Shown here: piece by piece, positions 1 through 8,611 of the stretch | Layout: the number at the start of each line of letters is the position of its first letter | Numbering within the stretch: position 1 is the first letter of the stretch | NCBI GenBank assembly: GCA_000472185.1 | Contig: AVDB01000004.1 | Coordinates: 124,001-188,000 of the forward strand | Source: Rhodobacteraceae bacterium HIMB11 | Lineage (GTDB): Bacteria > Pseudomonadota > Alphaproteobacteria > Rhodobacterales > Rhodobacteraceae | Length of the DNA stretch: 64,000 nucleotides | Direction of reading: 5' to 3' | Program-made: the position numbers and the translations under genes | The notes under the pieces: model-generated | Databases searched by the model: none | Told to the model about the DNA's origin: nothing | Seen by the model: the letters and a program-made list of their open reading frames with translations, nothing else

Positions 1-153
1 TATGAAATCTCGATCTTTCTTGTGCGTCGTGTGGAAACAAAGCGTGAGGAACAACTGCGCGCCGATGGATATTATGATGACGAAGAAGAAGAGTTTGACG
101 ATCCGTTGATGAAAGAATTCGACGACGAAGAAGACGAAAAAGAAACCAAATAA
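1..153 (+). CDS. tatC: TatC, twin-arginine translocase subunit (3' end only)
   Basis: The window opens inside this gene. The last 50 codons are readable in frame 1 and end at TAA (151-153). The piece begins YEISIFLVRR, which matches the end of the last membrane helix of TatC and its short basic cytoplasmic edge. TatC is the substrate-receptor subunit of the twin-arginine system, which exports folded proteins across the inner membrane. The tail that follows is strongly acidic, with runs of D and E, ending in EKETK. Such tails vary between species. The DUF815 ATPase follows after 24 bases on the same strand. Identification rests on this short piece plus neighbourhood, since tatABC lies next to surE-pcm in Rhodobacterales. 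Confidence 0.85.
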   Translation, partial: YEISIFLVRRVETKREEQLRADGYYDDEEEEFDDPLMKEFDDEEDEKETK

Positions 154-177
154 TCCAAGAACACAACAGGTGGGTCG

Positions 178-1020
178 ATGAATGAAGTTGATGTAAAACG
201 CATCGCGGATGCATTGGAGCGTATGTCACCTGCACCTGCTGCGGCCCCTGATTTTGGTGCAGCGGATGCCTTTGTTTGGCATGTTGATCCTGATCGTTTG
301 GCCCCTGTGCCCAGTATTTCGCGCGTTGATTTATCCCTGTTGGTCGGTGTGGATCGATCACGTGATACATTGATGCAAAACACCTTACAGTTTGCCAAAG
401 GATATTCGGCAAACAATGCCCTGTTGTGGGGCGCCCGGGGCATGGGCAAATCGTCCTTGGTTAAGGCGATCCATGGCGCGATGAATGCGCAGGGTCATCC
501 ATTGAAAATCGTGGAACTTCAGCGCGAAGATTTGCCAACTGTTGGACGCCTGTTGAACCATTTGCGAAATAGCGACCATCGGTTTGTGTTGTTCTGCGAT
601 GACCTCAGCTTTTCGCATGATGATGAACATTACAAATCGCTGAAGGCGGTTTTGGATGGCGGAATAGAGGGGCGGCCAGATAACGTCATTCTGTATGCCA
701 CATCTAATCGCCGTCATTTAATGCCACGCGATATGATCGAAAACGAACGCAGCAGCGCGATAAACCCGTCTGAGGCGGTCGAGGAAAAGGTCTCCTTGTC
801 AGATCGCTTTGGCCTATGGCTGGGCTTCCACCCCTGCTCACAGGATGATTATTTCGACATGATCTTTGGCTATTGCAAAGCCCACGGTGTGGTTGAGGAC
901 GAAGATGTCATCCGTGCCGAAGCCATTGAATGGACCCGCACGCGCGGGTCTTGTTCGGGGCGGGTGGCCTGGCAGTATTTTGTGGACCTTGCAGGTCGCA
1001 AAGGCGTACGTTTGTCCTGA
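178..1020 (+). CDS. DUF815 family ATP-binding protein
   Basis: A 280-residue AAA-like ATPase. A Walker A loop, GARGMGKSS, lies near residue 85 and a Walker B-like strand, FVLFCDDLSF, near residue 140. The later segment LSDRFGLWLGFHPCSQDDY is characteristic of DUF815 proteins. There are no membrane segments or signal peptide, so it should be cytoplasmic. The physiological role of the family is unknown. It follows tatC by 24 bases and is probably co-transcribed with it, a pairing I recall from other Rhodobacterales. The ATG at 178 is preceded by a purine-rich AGGTGGG. The family call is firm; no function is inferred. Confidence 0.88.
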   Translation: MNEVDVKRIADALERMSPAPAAAPDFGAADAFVWHVDPDRLAPVPSISRVDLSLLVGVDRSRDTLMQNTLQFAKGYSANNALLWGARGMGKSSLVKAIHGAMNAQGHPLKIVELQREDLPTVGRLLNHLRNSDHRFVLFCDDLSFSHDDEHYKSLKAVLDGGIEGRPDNVILYATSNRRHLMPRDMIENERSSAINPSEAVEEKVSLSDRFGLWLGFHPCSQDDYFDMIFGYCKAHGVVEDEDVIRAEAIEWTRTRGSCSGRVAWQYFVDLAGRKGVRLS

Positions 1021-1031
1021 TTAGACGAAAA

Positions 1032-1057
1032 TGGCCGCTGCGATGAAACAGCGGCCA
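1032..1057. terminator. Bidirectional hairpin between DUF815 and nlpD
   Basis: A perfect 9-bp stem (TGGCCGCTG / CAGCGGCCA) with an 8-base loop sits in the 61-base gap where the two genes converge. Read leftward, after the nlpD-like gene, the stem is followed by ATTTTCG, a short T tract. Read rightward it is followed by ATGACATTTTC. It most likely ends both transcripts. Confidence 0.7.
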
Positions 1058-1081
1058 ATGACATTTTCAAATCGCAGGTGT

Positions 1082-2203
1082 TTAGTTTAGGTAATCCATC
1101 GGGTCAACGCTCTCTAATCCTTTGCGTACCTCAAAATGGACGTAGGATGGGTTGCCTGATGGAACCTTGGCAATACCCTGACCGCGCAGTAGGTTATCGC
1201 CCTTGGCGATCATAATATCGGATAGATTTGCATAGACGGTCAGCAGGTTATCTGCGTGTTTCACAACAACGATTGGCACTTGATTAACGTCCATTGTGAC
1301 GGCTGCAACGACCCCATCCATGGCAGCAACAACGGTTGTGCCTGCGGGCGACGAAATGTCGATGCCATCGGTTTTGCCTTTGGCATATTCGCGGATGATT
1401 TTACCCATCACAGGATATCCCATGCGTCCACCGCTGGGGGCTGCAACAGGTTCGGGTTTGGGTTCTGGTTTCGCGACAACCTCGGGCTCTGGCTCGGGCA
1501 ATGGGGTTGTTGAACTGGGTGGGGGTGGCGTTGGGCTTCCTGCACCGGGGGTTGTGGTTGGGGAAATAGGGGCCGCTGTTTCCGCAGGCAGTGGGATCAA
1601 CAAAAATTGCCCTTCGCGCACGGTTAGGTTGCCATCCAAATTGTTCCATTCGGCCAAGGCGCTGACCGTTACATTATATAGACGAGAAATGGTAAACGCG
1701 GTTTCCCCGCGCACCACCTTGTGGCGGATGGGTTCGATGCCGTCACTGTTTGGTGTGCTTTTCGCAGGTTCATTACTTTGCGCGTTTTCAATCGCACTAT
1801 TGGCCAGCTCGGTCACATCAATGGGTGTGTCCTCGGTCGTCGCAACGGGCGTATCCTCCAGTTTTTGGGGAAGCGCAACAATCGTTCCAGGGGCAAGCGG
1901 TTCATCCACTTGCAATCCGTTATAGCGTGCAATTGGACCCGCCGCCGTATTCAGACGCGCGGCGATTTTACCAACGGTGTCCCCGTCCAGTGCTTCTACA
2001 ACTTGATAGGTGGGATAAGAGATCACACCACGTTCATCTGCAACGGGTTTCGCACGCGATACGTTTTGCGCAGCCTCGGTCGTGTCATATTGCCCGCCGC
2101 GCAGGTCAATGTCGAAATCATCCATGTTGCCACAGGCACTGACGCCCAGAAATAGCGCAGCGGTCAGGGACCATGTAATTGGTTTTAGGGTCTTTATGCT
2201 CAT
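1082..2203 (-). CDS. nlpD: NlpD-like lipoprotein: two LysM domains and a degenerate M23 (LytM) domain
   Basis: A 373-residue predicted lipoprotein. The signal peptide ends in the lipobox VSAC with the lipidated cysteine at residue 24. LysM domains lie at about 66-112 and 161-204, followed by a Pro/Glu-rich linker (about 205-257) and a C-terminal LytM/M23 fold (about 262-372). Active LytM enzymes carry HxxxD and HxH zinc ligands. Here the first site reads TDGID and the second YVHFEVR, so two ligands are missing, and the usual YAHL is YANL. It is therefore probably not a hydrolase but, like E. coli NlpD and EnvC, an activator of cell-wall amidases at division. It is the third gene after surE and pcm, the same order as in E. 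coli. Confidence 0.85.
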   Translation of the reverse strand: MSIKTLKPITWSLTAALFLGVSACGNMDDFDIDLRGGQYDTTEAAQNVSRAKPVADERGVISYPTYQVVEALDGDTVGKIAARLNTAAGPIARYNGLQVDEPLAPGTIVALPQKLEDTPVATTEDTPIDVTELANSAIENAQSNEPAKSTPNSDGIEPIRHKVVRGETAFTISRLYNVTVSALAEWNNLDGNLTVREGQFLLIPLPAETAAPISPTTTPGAGSPTPPPPSSTTPLPEPEPEVVAKPEPKPEPVAAPSGGRMGYPVMGKIIREYAKGKTDGIDISSPAGTTVVAAMDGVVAAVTMDVNQVPIVVVKHADNLLTVYANLSDIMIAKGDNLLRGQGIAKVPSGNPSYVHFEVRKGLESVDPMDYLN

Positions 2204-2263
2204 CTTTTACGGTTCCCCATAAATATGGTTAATCTGCCTCGCTTTTTATTCTTTGTCTCTATA

Positions 2264-2908
2264 TTAGCTATCTTTTCCCATTCCCTCAACCAGCGGGACA
2301 AAACGAACGGATCTTAGGTCATCATAATCAAAGCCTGTTTCGGTTCGTGTCACCCGTATAAGGCTTTGAACTGTGTCGGATTGGCCAACGGGGACAATCA
2401 TGATGCCCCCCGGTTTTAGCTGAGATAACAAGGTTCCGGGCGGATCTTCTGCGGCTGCGGTGACGATAATGCGATCAAACGGGGCCTGATCTGGTAACCC
2501 ATGTGATCCATCCGCAAGGATCGGCGTAATATTGCTCAGGTCTAGTTCTTGGAACAGGCGCGTGGCCTCGCGCACCAATGGGCGATGACGTTCCACAGTA
2601 TAAACGCGGCGTGCCAATTGGCTTAGGATGGCGGCCTGATACCCCGAGCCCGTACCTACCTCTAAAACCTTATCGCGCGGACCAACCTTTAACGCTTGGG
2701 TCATCAATCCCACGACAGAGGGTTGTGATATCGTCTGTCCACATGCGATAGGCAGCGGCATGTCCTCATACGCGCGCGCGGAAAAAACGCCCGATACGAA
2801 AGGACCCCGATCAATGCGTTCCATTGCGGTCAAAACACGGCTGTCTGTCACCCCTTTGGATCGCAGGGCAAACAGAAATTGCATCTTTTGTTCGGGATCA
2901 AGATCCAT
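2264..2908 (-). CDS. pcm: Protein-L-isoaspartate O-methyltransferase
   Basis: A 214-residue cytoplasmic methyltransferase that starts repair of isoaspartyl residues in aged proteins by methylating them with S-adenosylmethionine. The SAM-binding motif I reads [12 protein letters not shown] (about residue 80). Upstream, [15 protein letters not shown] is a hallmark of the Pcm family, and the length is standard (about 210-215). The start lies 6 bases after the surE stop, so the two are probably translated together. nlpD follows 60 bases downstream. The surE-pcm-nlpD order is conserved from gamma- to alphaproteobacteria. Confidence 0.95.
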   Translation of the reverse strand: MDLDPEQKMQFLFALRSKGVTDSRVLTAMERIDRGPFVSGVFSARAYEDMPLPIACGQTISQPSVVGLMTQALKVGPRDKVLEVGTGSGYQAAILSQLARRVYTVERHRPLVREATRLFQELDLSNITPILADGSHGLPDQAPFDRIIVTAAAEDPPGTLLSQLKPGGIMIVPVGQSDTVQSLIRVTRTETGFDYDDLRSVRFVPLVEGMGKDS

Positions 2909-2914
2909 TGGGGC

Positions 2915-3682
2915 TTACGATTTTTCTAAAATGTCATAGGCCGTCAAATCGGCACGCATTGGAGTGATTGAGATATATCCGTCCAAATTAACACCCGCAT
3001 CAGACATGTCGCCAACGGCAACGTGCTGATCACCGCCCTTTACATACAAAAATTCACGGTTGTTTGGCGCCGTTTGCATGATGGCTGAAAACTGGCTGCC
3101 TTGGCGGCGGCCTTGGGCGGCAAATTTGTGCCCCTTAACATCGGTGGCTGGGAAAGGGGGGAAGTTGATATTATAGAAAATATGATAATCTGATGGATTG
3201 TCATATTCACGTGCGATCAAGTCGCGCAAAATATCGGCGCCATGCACATGGCTTGCTTCAAATGGGTCGGTCGCACCATAGTTTTTGGGGCCCAAATATT
3301 GGGACAAGGCAAAGGATTTGATACCCTGCAATGCGCCTTCAAGTGCTGCGCCAATCGTGCCAGAATATAGGACATTTTCGGCAGAGTTGTTGCCGCGGTT
3401 CACCCCCGACAGGATCACATCAGGGCGTTCAGGCATAATGTGATAAAGCCCAGCCAAAACGCAATCCGCAGGATAGCCATCAACCGAATAGCGACGTTCG
3501 GAAATTTTGTTGATCAACATGGGCGTCGTGTAACTGATGCAATGGGCAACGCCAGAACGCTCTTGGGTTGGGGCGATGACCCAAACTTCACCCGTATCGC
3601 CCGCCAATTCATGCGCGATTTGTTCCAGTGCTTTCAGCCCCGGTGCATTAATTCCATCGTCATTCGTGATTAAAATGCGCAT
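2915..3682 (-). CDS. surE: 5'/3'-nucleotidase SurE
   Basis: A 255-residue metal-dependent nucleoside monophosphatase. The N-terminus MRILITNDDG holds the two metal-binding aspartates of the family. LSGVNRGNNSAENVLYSGT contains the conserved asparagines and serine of the active site. It hydrolyses nucleoside monophosphates and is associated with stress survival in E. coli. It is the first gene of the leftward surE-pcm-nlpD group. The 82 bases between it and the upstream SDR gene may hold the group's promoter, although I could not pick out a clear one. Confidence 0.96.
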   Translation of the reverse strand: MRILITNDDGINAPGLKALEQIAHELAGDTGEVWVIAPTQERSGVAHCISYTTPMLINKISERRYSVDGYPADCVLAGLYHIMPERPDVILSGVNRGNNSAENVLYSGTIGAALEGALQGIKSFALSQYLGPKNYGATDPFEASHVHGADILRDLIAREYDNPSDYHIFYNINFPPFPATDVKGHKFAAQGRRQGSQFSAIMQTAPNNREFLYVKGGDQHVAVGDMSDAGVNLDGYISITPMRADLTAYDILEKS

Positions 3683-3764
3683 CAGTTGCCCTCAAAATAT
3701 CTGCTCTGCCCTAAGGACATAGAGGAGCAGACAGGTTCGGGCAAGTCTTTGCTGTGATCGGTGC

Positions 3765-4412
3765 CTAGTTGGCGAGGTACTCTTGCAATAGTGTTTCTGC
3801 AACGGCACTTGGCGCGCTTAGGCCGCTGCGATCTTCCCCTGGGAAAAAGCGGGCGCGCGTGGCAGTTGGCATAGCAGGGGGGGTCATGATTTTCACCACA
3901 GGCCCTGTGTTTTCGCACTCTTTCGCCCAGCTTTGCGCCAATGCAATTTGTGCCGATTTTGATGCACCATATGCGCCGAAAAACTTTTCCCCTGCATGCG
4001 TATCTTCAAAGAACATGGCCCAACCATTTGCCCCTAGCAAAGGTGTCACATAGGGGATCAAAATACCTGTGGTTTTCACGTTTAGCTGAATAGATTTTTC
4101 CCAATCTTTTTCATCCATTGTTGCCGCAGGACCGATTGGGGCCGCGTGCACTGCCGTATGCGCCCAAAAATCAACTTTGCCCCAGCGATCAAAAATGGAA
4201 CGGCACAAATGCGCCATTGCATCTGCGTTATTGACGTCCATTGGTGCCAAAATGGCCTGTCCGCCTTTGGCCTTGATCCGATCATCGAGTTCTTCAAGCG
4301 CGCCTGTTGTGCGGGCAACAGCAATTACGTGATGAGAGGGGGCAAGCGCCTCTGCCAAAGCAGCGCCAAGACCACGCGAAGCGCCAGTGATAAGTGCAAT
4401 TTTCTGATCCAT
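3765..4412 (-). CDS. Short-chain dehydrogenase/reductase
   Basis: A 215-residue single-domain Rossmann oxidoreductase. The N-terminal TGASRGLG is the cofactor-binding glycine motif and YGASK (YxxxK) holds the catalytic Tyr and Lys. The serine normally about 13 residues before the Tyr is not evident (the segment reads FFEDTHAGEKFF), so activity may differ. The overall pattern resembles the YciK-like branch. I take the ATG at 4412 (MDQKIALITG) rather than the ATG 12 codons upstream, because the extra residues do not belong to the SDR fold. The substrate is unknown. It reads leftward after the broken DUF2199 gene and 82 bases before surE. Confidence 0.85.
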   Translation of the reverse strand: MDQKIALITGASRGLGAALAEALAPSHHVIAVARTTGALEELDDRIKAKGGQAILAPMDVNNADAMAHLCRSIFDRWGKVDFWAHTAVHAAPIGPAATMDEKDWEKSIQLNVKTTGILIPYVTPLLGANGWAMFFEDTHAGEKFFGAYGASKSAQIALAQSWAKECENTGPVVKIMTPPAMPTATRARFFPGEDRSGLSAPSAVAETLLQEYLAN

Positions 4413-4444
4413 AGCTGCGCGTTTGCAAGAAAAGCGTTTTGATG

Positions 4445-4993
4445 TCAACCTGTCTGATCAGAGAGGCCCGTGTGACCATATTCGTCAAGCATTGTGATCA
4501 GCAATTCGAAACTCATGCCATCCAGTTGCAGGCCATAAAGGGCATCTTCCTCTAATGCGGCGTGTGTGATGGGACGCTGAAACCCATCGCGTGGTTAGAT
4601 GCAGCATGCGTGCGGACCTGGATAGCCTGGGATGATGTTTGCAATCCATCCAAATTGCATTTCCATCGAACCTTGTTTGCCGCTGGGATACGTTTCGTAA
4701 AACTGATCAAAACGGGGTTTATCCAAATGCACCCAGATGCCCAATATCAGGCAGCCTTCAATGTCGTGAAAGGGCAATAACATTACGGTGCGGACAAAAT
4801 GGCGGTCCAGAATGCGACAGAAATCATTTGTCAGGATATCGCCCTTCGCTGAGTGGAGCGTGTCATTATCTTGGGATGTGTTGTCGCCGTCCCATTCTTC
4901 GGGTGCAGAATATGCCAAGTACAAAAGATCACGCAGCGGTGTGTTGCAGCATGGGCAGGTGCGTTCCCTCGTCAACAGGTCAATCCAACGCAT
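4445..4993 (-). pseudogene. DUF2199 domain protein interrupted by an in-frame stop
   Basis: The first 132 codons match the DUF2199 pattern: a TCPCC zinc-like N-terminus, the CRILDRHFVRTVMLLP strand, GIWVHLDKPRFDQFYE, then FGWIANIIPGYPG. A TAA at 4595-4597 ends this frame, but the same frame continues without another stop to TGA at 4445-4447. The continuation begins PRDGFQRPITHA, which looks like the proper DUF2199 C-terminus. A single substitution therefore seems to have cut the last 49 codons. The family has no known function. The N-terminus may extend further: the frame is open upstream of 4993 through a run of nine C, but offers no start codon there. The domain assignment is from memory of the family pattern. 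Confidence 0.65.
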
Positions 4994-5021
4994 ATCGGGT
5001 TTAGGCGTTTCCGAAAACGCC

Positions 5022-5030
5022 GGGGGGGGG
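5022..5030. repeat. Nine-base G/C homopolymer
   Basis: A run of nine G on the plus strand (C on the coding strand of the DUF2199 pseudogene) lies about 30 bases before that gene's ATG, in the gap before purF. Long G or C runs are prone to slippage. I have no evidence that it switches expression; it could also be a sequencing weak point. Confidence 0.7.
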
Positions 5031-5065
5031 ATCGTTGGGCTTTTGGGTGAATTTAATTAAAAGCG

Positions 5066-6517
5066 TCACTCAGCGGCCTTAACCGCAAATCCCTTTTCAA
5101 TCATATCTGATGGTGCCACTGGGTATTCCCCCGAGAAGCAGGCATCACAATATTGAGGACAAGATGCATTGCGCCCAGTTTGTTCCCCGACCGCCCGATA
5201 AAGGCCATCCAAGGAAATGAATTTCAGGCTATCAACAGCCAGATGGTCGCGCATCTCTTCTTCGGACATGGTAGCCGCCAGTAATTTTTCGCGCTGCGGG
5301 GTGTCCACACCATAAAAACAGGGCCATGCAGTTGGGGGCGAGGCAATACGGAAATGCACCTCGGCTGCACCTGCATCCAGGATCATCTCTTTGATCTTGC
5401 GTGATGTTGTTCCTCGAACCACCGAGTCATCCACCAAAATGATACGCTTGCCCTTTACCAACGCACGATTGACGTTTAGTTTTAGGCGCACACCCATGTT
5501 TCGGATCTGCTCCGTTGGTTCAATAAAGGTGCGTCCCATGTATTGGTTACGGATGATCCCCATGGCAAAGGGAATGCCAGATTCCTGTGAAAACCCGATT
5601 GCGGCGGGTGTTCCACTGTCTGGGACAGCACAGACCAAGTCAGCATCAACGGGGCTTTCCTTGGCCAATTCAACGCCGATTTGACGACGTGTTTCATAGA
5701 CTGAACGCCCGCCAATGATGCTGTCGGGGCGTGAAAAATAAACGTGTTCAAAGATACAGAAACGTGGGTCTTGTCTGCGGAATGGGAAATTGCTGTCGAT
5801 CCCTTTGTCGGTGATCACCACCATTTCACCAGGTTCAACTTCGCGTACGAATTCCGCACCAATGATGTCCAAGGCGCATGTTTCCGAACTAAGGGCATAG
5901 CCATCGCCAACCTTGCCGATCACAAGGGGGCGCACACCCAATGGATCGCGCACACCGATCAATTTTGTGCGGGTCATCGCAACCACAGAAAAGGCACCTT
6001 CGACACGGCGCAGGGCGTCTTCCATGCGTTCGGGGATGTTGCGCTGAAGCGAGCGTGCCATCAGATGGATGATACATTCACTGTCAGATGAGCTTTGGAA
6101 AATGGAACCACGCTCAATCAATTCACGGCGCAATGCATCTGCATTTGTCAGGTTCCCGTTATGCGCAAGCGCCGCACCGCCCATGGCAAATTCGCCAAAA
6201 AAGGGTTGCACATCACGGATGGCGGCGGCCTTGGATCCGGCTGTGGAATAACGCACATGCCCGATTGAAAGCTCCCCAGGAAGGGTTTGCATCAGGGATT
6301 GGGATGTAAAGTTATCGCGCACATATCCAAAACGTCGGGCCGAATTGAACCCTGCATCTGGGTCATACGCCACAATACCACCGGCCTCTTGTCCGCGATG
6401 CTGCAATGCGTGCAGTCCAAGCGCCACAAAGTTTGCAGCGTCGGCAACACCGATCACCCCAAACACACCACATTCTTCTTTTAATTTGTCGTCATCAAAC
6501 GGGTGAGCGGGGGGCAT
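5066..6517 (-). CDS. purF: Amidophosphoribosyltransferase
   Basis: Catalyses the first committed step of purine synthesis: PRPP plus glutamine to phosphoribosylamine. The N-terminal Ntn-hydrolase half begins after a short propeptide at EEC-GVFGVIG, the cysteine being the glutaminase nucleophile. The C-terminal half has the PRPP-binding loop ILVDDSVVRGTTSRK (about residue 360). From the chosen ATG at 6517 (MPPAHPFDDDKL) the protein is 483 residues, close to the family norm. An ATG 12 codons upstream (6553) is possible. It is the last gene of the leftward radA-cvpA-purF series. cvpA next to purF is a classic pairing, known also from E. coli. Confidence 0.96.
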   Translation of the reverse strand: MPPAHPFDDDKLKEECGVFGVIGVADAANFVALGLHALQHRGQEAGGIVAYDPDAGFNSARRFGYVRDNFTSQSLMQTLPGELSIGHVRYSTAGSKAAAIRDVQPFFGEFAMGGAALAHNGNLTNADALRRELIERGSIFQSSSDSECIIHLMARSLQRNIPERMEDALRRVEGAFSVVAMTRTKLIGVRDPLGVRPLVIGKVGDGYALSSETCALDIIGAEFVREVEPGEMVVITDKGIDSNFPFRRQDPRFCIFEHVYFSRPDSIIGGRSVYETRRQIGVELAKESPVDADLVCAVPDSGTPAAIGFSQESGIPFAMGIIRNQYMGRTFIEPTEQIRNMGVRLKLNVNRALVKGKRIILVDDSVVRGTTSRKIKEMILDAGAAEVHFRIASPPTAWPCFYGVDTPQREKLLAATMSEEEMRDHLAVDSLKFISLDGLYRAVGEQTGRNASCPQYCDACFSGEYPVAPSDMIEKGFAVKAAE

Positions 6518-6659
6518 TTGCTTGCAAGACAAGTCAGAAAACTCCGATTCCATTTCGTAGGTGGCCCCTACATACTGGTATTGGGGGAAAGTGTCACGAA
6601 ACTATAACAATTAAATCTGGGTAATGCGGATGGTTGGACAGGTATGTGCCGCAAAGATT

Positions 6660-7217
6660 TTATTCAACGTTGCAGACAGAGACCAATTCTTCATATTGCA
6701 CGGTCACCCAGCCAAGGGCGCGCTCGGGATTGCGTGCCTCGATCTGGGCGGCCATATCACCAAACACCTTGGCTGATCGGCTTTTATCCACCATAGGCAG
6801 GCTTTGTGAACTTAGGACCGCGCTATAGGCGAAAAAGGCAATCGCGATAAGGGCAATGCCGCGCAGCACACCAAAGATAAAGCCCAAGACCTGATCTATC
6901 TTACCCAAAACAGATTTGTTGATCAGGGACGATAAAAGGGGCGTAAAAAATGAAACGATCATAAGGGTGATCGCAAATACTGCGGCAAAAGAGGCGATGA
7001 TGGATAATTCGCAGCTATCGGCAAGGATCGGGCCGATCATCGGGATTTCTTCGATCAGGGGCATCACATTGGGCGCAAAGACAAAGGCCACAACTGCCGC
7101 GGCGACCCATCCTGCGATGGCCATGGCCTCGCGTACCAGACCGCGAGAATATGCCAGCAATGAGGATAGCACGATAATCACGGCCACCACTGCGTCGACT
7201 ACGTTAAATCCTTCCAT
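6660..7217 (-). CDS. cvpA: CvpA family inner-membrane protein
   Basis: A 185-residue protein with four predicted membrane helices (about residues 5-22, 30-50, 68-92 and 105-127). The N-terminus FNVVDAVVAVIIVLSSL and the YSRGLVREA loop are typical of CvpA. In E. coli cvpA was named for colicin V production and lies upstream of purF; its molecular role is not settled, with links to envelope integrity. It lies 23 bases after radA and about 140 bases before purF, so it is probably co-transcribed with both. Confidence 0.93.
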   Translation of the reverse strand: MEGFNVVDAVVAVIIVLSSLLAYSRGLVREAMAIAGWVAAAVVAFVFAPNVMPLIEEIPMIGPILADSCELSIIASFAAVFAITLMIVSFFTPLLSSLINKSVLGKIDQVLGFIFGVLRGIALIAIAFFAYSAVLSSQSLPMVDKSRSAKVFGDMAAQIEARNPERALGWVTVQYEELVSVCNVE

Positions 7218-7240
7218 TGCCGCTTGCCCTTTTCCTCAGC

Positions 7241-8608
7241 CTAAGTCGTGCCGAAAGTTTCGTCAACGAATGACGCAATATCCGACATTTGCGCCATGTC
7301 AATTCCACTTAAGTGTGCCTGTTTCCCACCAACAGGTCCGATAACCCGTGTGAAACCAAGTTTTTGCGCTTCTTTCAACCTATTTTCTGTCTGTGCGACA
7401 GCACGAAGCGCTCCCGACAGGCTGAGTTCCCCAAAAACCACACAATTTTCCGCCAATGGCGTGTTTTCGCGCGCCGACAACAATGCTGCAGCAACGGCCA
7501 GATCGGCGGCAGGTTCATTGACGCGCATGCCGCCTGCCACGTTCAGGTACACATCCAACCCCGAAAACGCGATGCCCGCCCGTGCCTCAAGAACAGCAAG
7601 GATCATTGACAGACGTCCGCTGTCCCATCCTACGACTGTGCGTCGTGGTTGGCTAAGGGGGCTGGGCGCGACCAGTGCCTGAAATTCGACCAAAACGGGC
7701 CGTGTCCCTTCGATCCCCGCAAATACGGCGGCACCAGGCGCGTTGTTTTCGCGATCTGTTAGGAATAGGGCAGAGGGGTTTTTGACCTCTTCCAAACCGC
7801 GTCCAGACATTTCAAAAACGCCAATTTCGTCCGATGCCCCAAAACGGTTTTTGACCGCGCGCAGAATGCGGAATTGATGGCCGCGTTCGCCCTCGAAATA
7901 TAAAACCGTGTCCACCATGTGTTCGACAACACGGGGGCCTGCAATCTGACCCTCTTTCGTTACATGACCGACCAAGATGACCGAGGCACCTTTGCATTTT
8001 GCAAATGTGGTCAGTTCATGGGCCGCAGAGCGTACTTGGGACACACTGCCCGGCGCACTTTCGACCGTATCGGCCCACATGGTTTGGATTGAATCGATGA
8101 TCACCAGATCGGGTTTTTCCGTATCCATCGTCGTCAAAATATTGCGCAGGTTCGTATCCGCGCCCAGTTGCACATTCGCCGATCCCAACCCCAACCGCTG
8201 GGCGCGCATACGCACCTGTGCGCTGGCCTCTTCACCAGAAATATAAAGAACCTTTAATCCCGCTTCGGAAAATCGCGCGGCAGCTTGCAACAGAAGGGTT
8301 GATTTCCCAATCCCTGGATCGCCGCCCACCAAAATCGCAGAGGCGGGCACCAAACCACCGCCCAACACGCGGTCCAACTCATCAATCCCGGAATGAGTGC
8401 GTGGCAAAGGGGCCTCTTGGCTGGCTAAATCCGTCAGCTTGATGGCATTGCCCTTCATCCCGCCGATCGATCCCTTTTTCGGACCAACGGACAGACCACC
8501 GTCTTCGACAATTGTATTCCATTCACCACAGGCCTCGCAGCGGCCAGACCATTTTGTTGTGACATTGCCGCAAGCGGAACAGGAATAAGAGGTGGTTGAT
8601 TTTGCCAT
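7241..8608 (-). CDS. radA: DNA repair protein RadA
   Basis: A 455-residue RecA-like branch-migration ATPase used in recombinational repair. In order: an N-terminal zinc finger (CSACGNVTTKWSGRCEACG), a Walker A loop GGDPGIGKSTLL near residue 95, the RadA signature VKNRFGASDEIG near residue 250, and a C-terminal Lon-protease-like domain with NVAGGMRVNEPAADLA. All key motifs are present and the length is normal. It begins 3 bases after the PqiA-like gene and is followed by cvpA, inside a long leftward run from alr to purF. Confidence 0.97.
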   Translation of the reverse strand: MAKSTTSYSCSACGNVTTKWSGRCEACGEWNTIVEDGGLSVGPKKGSIGGMKGNAIKLTDLASQEAPLPRTHSGIDELDRVLGGGLVPASAILVGGDPGIGKSTLLLQAAARFSEAGLKVLYISGEEASAQVRMRAQRLGLGSANVQLGADTNLRNILTTMDTEKPDLVIIDSIQTMWADTVESAPGSVSQVRSAAHELTTFAKCKGASVILVGHVTKEGQIAGPRVVEHMVDTVLYFEGERGHQFRILRAVKNRFGASDEIGVFEMSGRGLEEVKNPSALFLTDRENNAPGAAVFAGIEGTRPVLVEFQALVAPSPLSQPRRTVVGWDSGRLSMILAVLEARAGIAFSGLDVYLNVAGGMRVNEPAADLAVAAALLSARENTPLAENCVVFGELSLSGALRAVAQTENRLKEAQKLGFTRVIGPVGGKQAHLSGIDMAQMSDIASFVDETFGTT

Positions 8609-8611
8609 GGG

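Noticed and set aside
1296-1925. Long rightward open frame opposite nlpD (209 codons)
   Set aside because: It is the shadow of the NlpD-like gene, whose LysM and LytM domains and lipobox are clear; the opposite frame is Gly/Ser/Val-rich without motifs.
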